7,382 nt of DNA, from positions 1 to 7,382 of the forward strand of contig CAMTPG010000125.1 of NCBI GenBank assembly GCA_947074335.1, in the 5' to 3' direction. The translations under genes were made by a program, and so were the position numbers. A model generated the notes under the pieces. It saw only the letters and a program-made list of their open reading frames with translations. It ran no database searches and was not told where the DNA came from. The stretch is from an uncultured Parabacteroides sp. (lineage in GTDB: Bacteria > Bacteroidota > Bacteroidia > Bacteroidales > Tannerellaceae). This document shows, one piece after another, positions 1 through 5,320 of the stretch; positions within the stretch are counted from its first letter, which is position 1; every line of letters begins with the position of its first letter.

Positions 1-1247
1 ATCTGCAACTGAAAGGATACTGGTTCTGGTCGGATCGTGGTTTGCCGGGTTCGGTCATTTTGTATAATGATTATCATACCGAGCGACTGAAAGATAAAAA
101 TGGTTTTGTACAGGCGCAATACAACAATCGCATTTCGGGCAAACTGGCTACCAAAGCCTTTGCCAAATTTGATTATTCATGGACTCGTTATCGCGATTAT
201 CACAGTCGGTATATTGATGGTATTCAGCAGGATGTCTATACGCAGCGTGAATATTATGCCTCTTCGGCCTGGTTTTATACACCGGCGAAAGGCTGGTCTG
301 TTTCGCTGGCCGAAGATATCTTTTACAATACGCTCGATGCCACAACACCCAAATGTGTTTATCCCGAGCGTTTTACATCGCTTACCTCGCTGGCTGCACA
401 ATATCAGAACAGCCGGCTTACGGTTACCGGAAGTTTGCTTAATACCTTTATTACCGAAAAACTAAAGACGGGCGATCCGGCGCCAAACCGGAATAATCTC
501 GCTCCGGCGGTCAGTCTTTCGTATCGGGTAGTGGCGGATCAAAATCTGCGTGTGCGTGCATCCTATAAACATTCGTACCGCATGCCAACCTTCAATGATC
601 TGTATTATGATCGCATCGGCAACCGGGATCTTGATCCCGAAAAAGCAATACAGTATAATGCCGGTGTTACCTGGAGCGGCACAATCCCTGCCTGTCGTAT
701 TGATTATCTGAGTCTGACCGTAGATGGCTATTATAATCATGTAAAAGATAAAATAGTAGCCATTCCCACCATGTTTATCTGGAAAATGATGAATATGGGA
801 AAAGTCAACATCAGCGGCATCGATGCCAACCTTTCGGCACATATGGATCTGCCGGCATCATGTGCATTGCTCCTCGATGCTAATTATACCTGGCAGCGCG
901 CCATTGATCGTACAGATAAAGATTCGAAAATCTATGGCGATCAGATTCCGTATACGCCCGAGCATACCGGTACAGTGGCATTATCATTCGAGAATCCATG
1001 GGTAAACTTTTCCTGGTCGCTCAATGCTGTAGGTAAACGTTATGTGTTGCCACAGAATAAATTAGAAAATAAGCTCGACGGATTTGTGGAGCAGCAAATA
1101 TCGGCCAATCGCGAGTTTCGGTTTAAAACCTGCTCGGTACGATTGCAGGCCGATGTGCTGAATCTGGGCAATGCTACTTACGATGTAATTCGGTATTATC
1201 CAATGCCCGGACGTTCGTTTCGCGGCAGTGTACGATTTGTCTATTAA
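1..1247 (+). CDS. btuB: BtuB-like TonB-dependent outer-membrane receptor, C-terminal barrel (5' partial)
   Basis: This is the C-terminal ~415 residues of a TonB-dependent receptor, probably importing vitamin B12 or other corrinoids across the outer membrane. The frame is open from base 3 with no stop, so the gene begins outside the window; the signal peptide, TonB box, plug domain and first barrel strands are missing. What remains is barrel: alternating aromatic/polar strands, the segment WSDRGLPGSVILYN near the left edge, a central RASYKHSYRMPTFNDLYY segment followed by NRDLDPEKA (typical of BtuB/FepA-like receptors), and a C-terminal strand GRSFRGSVRFVY ending in an aromatic residue, as needed for BAM-dependent insertion. 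TAA stop at 1245-1247. The cobalamin assignment comes mainly from the two following genes (BtuG-like, BtuF-like); the barrel alone could also suit a siderophore or haem receptor. An apparent TTG start at 42 is internal. Family sure, substrate fairly sure. Confidence 0.87.
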   Translation, partial: LQLKGYWFWSDRGLPGSVILYNDYHTERLKDKNGFVQAQYNNRISGKLATKAFAKFDYSWTRYRDYHSRYIDGIQQDVYTQREYYASSAWFYTPAKGWSVSLAEDIFYNTLDATTPKCVYPERFTSLTSLAAQYQNSRLTVTGSLLNTFITEKLKTGDPAPNRNNLAPAVSLSYRVVADQNLRVRASYKHSYRMPTFNDLYYDRIGNRDLDPEKAIQYNAGVTWSGTIPACRIDYLSLTVDGYYNHVKDKIVAIPTMFIWKMMNMGKVNISGIDANLSAHMDLPASCALLLDANYTWQRAIDRTDKDSKIYGDQIPYTPEHTGTVALSFENPWVNFSWSLNAVGKRYVLPQNKLENKLDGFVEQQISANREFRFKTCSVRLQADVLNLGNATYDVIRYYPMPGRSFRGSVRFVY

Positions 1248-1265
1248 CCATTAAATAAAAAACGT

Positions 1266-2360
1266 ATGAATTTTAAAAAGTACTTTTCTCTTTTTACAGT
1301 GGCTTTATTGTTTGCCGCTCTGTTTGCCTCTTGTAGTGATAACGATCACAAAGACAAAGAAATTATTGAAAATCCGTTAGCTGAAGATTTTTATATACTG
1401 AATCGCGGAAACTGGGGTATGAATGATGCCTCGATTGCCTATTTTAATGCTGCAACCCAGGAATTGACAGCTGATATTTATAAATCGGCCAATTCGGGCG
1501 ATGGTCTGGGTGATTCAGCGCAGGATATGATTATTTACGGTAATTATATCTATGTAACGGTTTACGGTTCAAATCGTCTGGTGAAACTGGATATGAACGG
1601 CAGTCTGGTTGCTTCGCTCGAACCGAAAGATGCTTCGGGTTCACCGCTTCAGCCGCGTTCGCTTACGGCTTTGAATAATAAATTGTATGTAACTTATTAT
1701 TCAGGACATTCGGTTGCGGTTATCGATTGTGCAACTTTTACAGAAGAGGCATTGATTCCGGTAGGACGCTATCCCGAGCAGTTGGTGATTACAAACAACA
1801 AAATTTATGTAGCTAATTCAGGCGGTATGGATTATCCGGTATATGGCAATTCTGTTTCGATCATTAATCTGAGTACGCTGACTGTAGAAGATTCGGTTAT
1901 TGTAGAAATCAATCCCTGCAGCATGCAGGCTGCAAGCAATGGTAATGTATATGTAATATCGCTGGGCGATTATTCAGACGAACATCCCAATACACTGCAG
2001 GTGATTCCTGCCGGTCAGACAACGGCTACAAAACTGGGAGCTGGCACTTATATGTCGCAGGCCGATGATAACCTGTTTGTATTATACACGCCGTATTATA
2101 CACCCGATGAGACCTGTGTAGCAAAATACAATGCAAAAACAGGTGCGCTGGTCTCTGATAATCTGATTCCTTCTGTTCAGAAAGTAAATACACTGAGCAG
2201 CATTAATGCACAACCGCTTTCGGATAATATTTTCATTACCGATGCACCTTATTCATCAGATGGAAATCTGTATGTTTACGAAGCAGACGGAACAGCTTTC
2301 GGCAATGCACTGGATACAAAAGGTGCCGGTCCGCAAAAAGTATGCTTTGTAACAAAGTAA
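1266..2360 (+). CDS. btuG: BtuG-like surface beta-propeller lipoprotein (YncE/DUF5074-like), corrinoid capture
   Basis: A 364-residue lipoprotein. Residues 1-22 form a signal peptide (NFKK n-region, hydrophobic core) with lipobox FASC and lipidated Cys23. The residues after the cysteine, SDNDHKDKE, are rich in Asp/Glu, resembling the lipoprotein export signal that sends Bacteroidota lipoproteins to the cell surface. The rest is a beta-propeller with repeated strand patterns of the form NxIYVxxYGSNRLVKLD, NKLYVTYYSGHSVAVID, NKIYVANSGG and GNVYVISLGD, so about seven blades of 45-50 residues would fit. Known for the family: BtuG of gut Bacteroides is a seven-bladed propeller that binds cobalamin extremely tightly and caps BtuB. 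The start ATG lies 18 bases after the receptor stop, behind an A-rich leader (AAATAAAAAACGT), so the two are surely co-transcribed, as expected for partners of one complex. Without the context it would be called only a YncE-like lipoprotein. Confidence 0.85.
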   Translation: MNFKKYFSLFTVALLFAALFASCSDNDHKDKEIIENPLAEDFYILNRGNWGMNDASIAYFNAATQELTADIYKSANSGDGLGDSAQDMIIYGNYIYVTVYGSNRLVKLDMNGSLVASLEPKDASGSPLQPRSLTALNNKLYVTYYSGHSVAVIDCATFTEEALIPVGRYPEQLVITNNKIYVANSGGMDYPVYGNSVSIINLSTLTVEDSVIVEINPCSMQAASNGNVYVISLGDYSDEHPNTLQVIPAGQTTATKLGAGTYMSQADDNLFVLYTPYYTPDETCVAKYNAKTGALVSDNLIPSVQKVNTLSSINAQPLSDNIFITDAPYSSDGNLYVYEADGTAFGNALDTKGAGPQKVCFVTK

Positions 2361-2378
2361 TATCGATTTAGAAAAGTT

Positions 2379-2407
2379 GAATCTGCCAGATTAAATCTGC
2401 CGGATTC
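2379..2407. repeat. 29-base near-perfect palindrome in the btuG-btuF gap
   Basis: Two tandem copies of AATCTGCC(A/G)GATT lie 14 bases apart, and the first copy is itself a perfect inverted repeat (AATCTG-C-CAGATT). Together they form a larger palindrome bounded by GAATC and GATTC. As RNA it could fold into a 7-pair outer stem (GAATCTG with CGGATTC, one U-G pair), a C/C mismatch, a 4-pair inner stem (CAGA with TCTG) and a five-base loop. No T-run follows on the + strand, so it is not a classic terminator for btuG. It could be a mRNA 3'-end or processing hairpin, or a DNA operator with paired sites. The palindrome is seen directly; its function is not known. Confidence 0.6.
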
Positions 2408-2420
2408 ATTCTGAAGCAAT

Positions 2421-2480
2421 AAAATAGTAAAGCGTTTTTGTGCATAAATAGATCTGTTTATGGCAGAAACGCTTTATTTT
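2421..2480 (+). terminator. Imperfect hairpin with T-rich 3' side upstream of btuF (possible terminator or attenuator)
   Basis: A perfect 9-pair arm, AAAGCGTTT (2429-2437) with AAACGCTTT (2467-2475), is extended outwards by AAAAT (2421-2425) with ATTTT (2476-2480) across a 3-base bulge, and inwards by CATAAA (2443-2448) with TTTATG (2457-2462). The 3' side reads TTTATTTT, so it resembles a Rho-independent terminator, although the stem is AT-rich. It ends only five bases before the ATG at 2486. It may trim expression of btuF relative to btuB-btuG, or occlude btuF translation. I see no convincing TAnnTTTG promoter between the hairpin and the ATG, which argues for read-through rather than an independent transcript. 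Confidence 0.45.
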
Positions 2481-2485
2481 GTACT

Positions 2486-3646
2486 ATGAAACAGTTGTTT
2501 CTTCATTCAATAGCTATGCAATTTAGAAATTATATCCTCTTTTATTTTCTGCTATGCCTCTTTTGTGGCTGCGGGAAACAACAATCCAAATCATCTTCAG
2601 TCGAATTGATTTCGACCGACAGTATTTACTATGCCAAAGGATTTTCAGTACATCATTTTCCCGGCTATACCGAAGTGGAAGTGCATGATCCGTGGGACAG
2701 CACGAAATTGCTGCAACGCTATCTGTTGATCGATCGCAACGAGCCGATTCCTGCAGATCTGCCGAAAGGTACTGTTGTGCGTGTGCCCATTCAAAATATT
2801 GCCGTTTATACCTCTGTACATGCAGCCATGCTCGATCAGCTCGGCGTATCGGGTGATGTGATTGCTGTTTGCGAGCCGCGTTATATGGATACGCCTGCCA
2901 TTCAGACAGGATTACAAAACGGGAGTATTGTTGATTTAGGCGAAGCTACTTCGCCCAAAGTAGAACTGATGATTGATAACGGGGTAGAAATTGTACTTGC
3001 TTCGCCTTTTCAGAACAGTAGTTACGGTCCGGTCGAGAAAATCGGCATTCCCATTATTCAGGCCGCCGATTATATGGAATCGCTGCCGCTCGGACGCACC
3101 GAATGGATCCGGTTTTACGGACTGCTGACCGGAAAAGAGGCATTGGCCGATTCTATTTTTTATCAAACCGAGCATCGGTATAATGAATTAAAATCATTAA
3201 TAACACCCGATCTGAAACGGCCCACGGTGTTCTCTGAAAAGAAATACGGCGGATCCTGGTATGTGCCGGGCGGCGAAAGTTATGTGGCCAATTTATATCA
3301 GGATGCGGGAGCCGATTATCTGTTTTCGGATCTGGCCGGCAGCGGCAGCATTCCGCTGGCTTTCGAAACCGTGTTCGATCAGGGTATTCATGCAGATATC
3401 TGGTTATTAAAATATAATCAGGCAGCAGAGATGAATTATTCGGATCTGAAAACCGAATATTCACCCTATGCCAATTTTGATGCATTTAAGAATGGACAAA
3501 TCTACACATGCAATACAGGTATTGTTCCTTTTTATGAGGAATTTCCTTTGCATCCCGATTATCTGCTGGAAGATATGATTTGGATTTTTCATCCGGAACT
3601 TCTACCCGGATATGCTCCGCGCTATTACCGGCCGATGAATAAGTGA
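2486..3646 (+). CDS. btuF: BtuF-like ABC-importer substrate-binding lipoprotein (cobalamin/iron-complex class)
   Basis: A 386-residue protein with a hydrophobic signal peptide ending in lipobox LFCGC (lipidated Cys29). The residues after the cysteine, GKQQSKSS, lack acidic residues, so it should stay on the periplasmic side. From about residue 95 it follows the helical-backbone periplasmic binding fold (Peripla_BP_2): a first lobe with AAMLDQLGVSGDVIAV, a KVELMIDNGVEIVLA segment, a long linker helix around LTGKEALADSIF, and a second lobe with RPTVFSEKKYGGSWYVPGGESYVANLYQDAGAD-type strands, then DIWLLKYN and FDAFKNGQIYTCN. Bacterial BtuF/FhuD/HmuT proteins share this fold; the btuB-btuG context favours corrinoid. 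ATG 2486 is chosen because MKQLF resembles a signal-peptide start. ATG 2516 (376 residues, Cys19) is a good alternative that moves the start clear of the upstream hairpin. The gene ends in tandem stops (TGA TAA) just before a terminator; no permease or ATPase gene follows. Confidence 0.85.
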   Translation: MKQLFLHSIAMQFRNYILFYFLLCLFCGCGKQQSKSSSVELISTDSIYYAKGFSVHHFPGYTEVEVHDPWDSTKLLQRYLLIDRNEPIPADLPKGTVVRVPIQNIAVYTSVHAAMLDQLGVSGDVIAVCEPRYMDTPAIQTGLQNGSIVDLGEATSPKVELMIDNGVEIVLASPFQNSSYGPVEKIGIPIIQAADYMESLPLGRTEWIRFYGLLTGKEALADSIFYQTEHRYNELKSLITPDLKRPTVFSEKKYGGSWYVPGGESYVANLYQDAGADYLFSDLAGSGSIPLAFETVFDQGIHADIWLLKYNQAAEMNYSDLKTEYSPYANFDAFKNGQIYTCNTGIVPFYEEFPLHPDYLLEDMIWIFHPELLPGYAPRYYRPMNK

Positions 3647-3652
3647 TAAAAG

Positions 3653-3703
3653 AAAAAAGCCTTCCGGACTCAATTGGGATGTGAGCCGGAAGGTTCTTAG
3701 TTT
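3653..3703. terminator. Bidirectional intrinsic terminator between convergent btuF and SQR genes
   Basis: A perfect 8-pair GC-rich stem, CCTTCCGG (3660-3667) with CCGGAAGG (3686-3693), is continued inside by CTC/GAG across one bulged A. It is preceded by six A (3653-3658) and followed by TTCTTAGTTT. Read on the - strand, the A-run becomes a clean six-T tail, ideal for ending the SQR transcript 53 bases after its stop; on the + strand the T-rich tail is interrupted but serves btuF, whose stop is 13 bases upstream of the stem. Its position between two converging genes fits a shared terminator. Confidence 0.88.
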
Positions 3704-3746
3704 GGCATTTTTAATTATAAGGGAGTTGTTAGGTTACATTTTCTTG

Positions 3747-5120
3747 TTATGCTAAACCTTTCAGCATGCCGTAAAAGTACATCGGTTTAAGCATATATAC
3801 TTTCAGCCACCAGGCCGCTGCCTGTTCTTGCGAAGCATCCAGTAAATTGAACGGGAATGTTAAATCCGGTTCTTTGTTATAATCAAATTCACAAAGTAAT
3901 ACGCGTCCGTAATCTGTAATGATCGGACAAGCTGCGTATCCGTTGTATTTCTCGGCCGGCGCTTTACCTTCCATGATCGAAATCAGGTTTTTGGCCGCTA
4001 CAGGTACCTGCTTTCTGATTGCTGCAGATGTTTTGCTTGTGGGAATACCGGCCACATCACCCAGACAGATGATATTCGGATATTTCTCATGTACAAGCGT
4101 TTCCTTGTTGGTCATGGCCCACGATTCAGCCGCCAGTTTTCCTTCTGTCCAACCCAATCCTGAATCTCGCACGAAATCAGGTGCCGACATGGGCGGTGTA
4201 AAATGCAGAAAATCATAATCCTCAATGAGAGGTGTTACTGTTTTTTGATCATTCACAGTAGCGATTTTCTCTAAATGAACCTGTTTGCGGGCGGTATCTA
4301 CGCCTTTAACACGTACATTCAGGTTGATCGGAATATTCCGTTCTTCGTAAATATCCAACAGGCGCGGCGTAAAATAAGGAACATCATAAAGCTCTTTCGA
4401 AGCGGTATAGAAGTCCAGATTCACCTTTTCGCGTGTGCCCTGTTTTCTTGTATAGTGTTCTGTCAGTAAACAAATCTTTTTGGGAGCACCGCCACATTTA
4501 TGTTTTGTATAGGTGTCGGTATAAATACCATGTCCTCCCGTTTTAGAAAAATCCTGAATCGCTTTCCAGGTTTTCTGTGCTCCTTCAAAGTCGTAAATGC
4601 AATGTGCATTTCCTTCTCCGAGTGTTTTTTGCGTAATGCCTTCTACTTTATCCCAGTTTATTTGTAATCCGGGAGCCAGCACCAGAAAATCGTACGCAAT
4701 TTTGCCGTTTTTGGCTGTTGTTACCTGATTCCAAACCGGATCAACGGCAACCACATTATCTTTAATCCAATTGATGCCATCAGGCATGCAATCATCCTGT
4801 TTTTTCCATACTTCATCAGGTTTATACACACCCGAAGCAATCAACGTAAATCCCGGCTGATAAAATTGCTTCTCGCTGGGATCGATGAGCGTTATATCCG
4901 GTGTATTTAACCATTTTTTCAGACGTGCAGCCATGCTTATACCGGCAGCGCCTCCGCCAATGATTACAATTTTACCTTTTGCGTTACTTGATAATGCTTT
5001 TGCTTCCTGTGTGCCGAAGGTTGTTAATACTCCGGCTGCAACCAGCATTTTCATAAATCGCCGACGGCTGATTCCCGCCTTTTCGAACGCTCTCCATTGG
5101 TCTTCGAATTCGTGTTTCAT
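3747..5120 (-). CDS. sqr: Tat-exported sulfide:quinone oxidoreductase, type II-like (FAD-dependent)
   Basis: A 457-residue flavoprotein likely oxidising sulfide to sulfane sulfur/polysulfide and reducing quinone. Residues 17-42 form a twin-arginine signal: SRRRFMK, a hydrophobic stretch, then an AKA cleavage-like site, so the protein should be folded in the cytoplasm with FAD and exported to the periplasm. Next come the dinucleotide-binding GGGAAG (55-60) in KIVIIGGGAAG, an acidic strand end LIDP (80), APGLQ (about 149-153), Cys209 in HKCGGAPKK, TPPMSAPD, GDVAGIPTSKT (FAD-binding) and Cys398 in GYAACP followed by a TFPF segment. The two cysteines and surrounding words match those of human/yeast-type SQR (KCAGAPQK and SCP), the redox-active pair. 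Start ATG 5120 is chosen since residues upstream in the open frame (to 5210) do not belong to a Tat signal. It lacks the longer amphipathic C-terminal tail of the mitochondrial enzyme. Flavocytochrome c dehydrogenase (FccB) is the main alternative but matches much less well. Confidence 0.9.
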   Translation of the reverse strand: MKHEFEDQWRAFEKAGISRRRFMKMLVAAGVLTTFGTQEAKALSSNAKGKIVIIGGGAAGISMAARLKKWLNTPDITLIDPSEKQFYQPGFTLIASGVYKPDEVWKKQDDCMPDGINWIKDNVVAVDPVWNQVTTAKNGKIAYDFLVLAPGLQINWDKVEGITQKTLGEGNAHCIYDFEGAQKTWKAIQDFSKTGGHGIYTDTYTKHKCGGAPKKICLLTEHYTRKQGTREKVNLDFYTASKELYDVPYFTPRLLDIYEERNIPINLNVRVKGVDTARKQVHLEKIATVNDQKTVTPLIEDYDFLHFTPPMSAPDFVRDSGLGWTEGKLAAESWAMTNKETLVHEKYPNIICLGDVAGIPTSKTSAAIRKQVPVAAKNLISIMEGKAPAEKYNGYAACPIITDYGRVLLCEFDYNKEPDLTFPFNLLDASQEQAAAWWLKVYMLKPMYFYGMLKGLA

Positions 5121-5181
5121 AATAATAGTTTTTTCAAAAGATTTACGAAAGCAAAGAAATAATAAAAATGAATTGGAACCT

Positions 5182-5210
5182 ATAATATAGATACTACATG
5201 AGTTTCGCAA
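5182..5210 (-). promoter_or_regulatory. Weak candidate Bacteroidota promoter for the SQR gene
   Basis: On the - strand, TTG (5210-5208) is followed after 18 bases by TATATTAT (5189-5182), a partial match to the phylum's -7 consensus TAnnTTTG with a -33 TTG. It would place transcription start near 5175 and give a leader of about 55 bases before the ATG at 5120. Only four of six conserved -7 positions match, in AT-rich DNA where such matches arise by chance. Confidence 0.3.
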
Positions 5211-5244
5211 TTTGATATTTAAGAAACAAATACTACTACAATCG

Positions 5245-5263
5245 TTTCACATTGCTTTCACAT
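5245..5263. repeat. Direct repeat TTTCACAT x2, 11-base period, upstream of the SQR gene
   Basis: TTTCACAT occurs at 5245-5252 and again at 5256-5263, separated by TGC, so the copies fall on nearly the same face of the helix. It lies about 35 bases upstream of the candidate -33 element of the SQR gene, where an activator could bind. The remainder of the 5121-5320 gap is AT-rich and shows no gene or RNA structure I recognise. The repeat is visible; a regulatory role is inference and chance is quite possible. Confidence 0.35.
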
Positions 5264-5320
5264 AGATTTATAACTATCGGAATATAAGGATGATAATATG
5301 AATTGATTTATAGATTAAAA

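Noticed and set aside
462..842. Antisense open frame inside the receptor gene, and similar overlapping frames elsewhere (for example 3153-3485, 3919-4218, 4885-5190)
   Set aside because: They lie wholly inside well-supported genes on the other strand or frame and show no recognisable domain or signal; they are shadows.
42..1247. A complete receptor gene starting at TTG 42
   Set aside because: The frame is open to base 3 and the upstream residues (LQLKGYWFWSDRG) continue the barrel pattern; no signal peptide or plug is present, so the gene is 5'-partial.
2438..2485. N-terminal extension of btuF from TTG 2438
   Set aside because: The 16 extra residues would precede a clear signal peptide and are encoded inside the hairpin at 2421-2480.
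2361..2485. Cobalamin riboswitch between btuG and btuF
   Set aside because: The gap is too short for the roughly 200-base element, and I see no B12-box-like GCCACTG; a riboswitch would be expected upstream of the receptor, outside the window.
3647..3746. Functional coupling of the B12 locus with the SQR gene
   Set aside because: The two blocks converge on a shared terminator and are separately transcribed; adjacency alone gives no support.
3747..5120. Flavocytochrome c sulfide dehydrogenase flavoprotein (FccB) as the identity of the Tat flavoprotein
   Set aside because: The Tat signal fits, but the KCGGAPKK and YAACP cysteine contexts and the TFPF C-terminal segment follow type II SQR, and no cytochrome subunit gene adjoins.
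5121..5210. N-terminal extension of the SQR gene to 5210
   Set aside because: The Tat signal fits a start at ATG 5120; the upstream stretch is AT-rich, unlike the coding sequence, and overlaps the candidate promoter.
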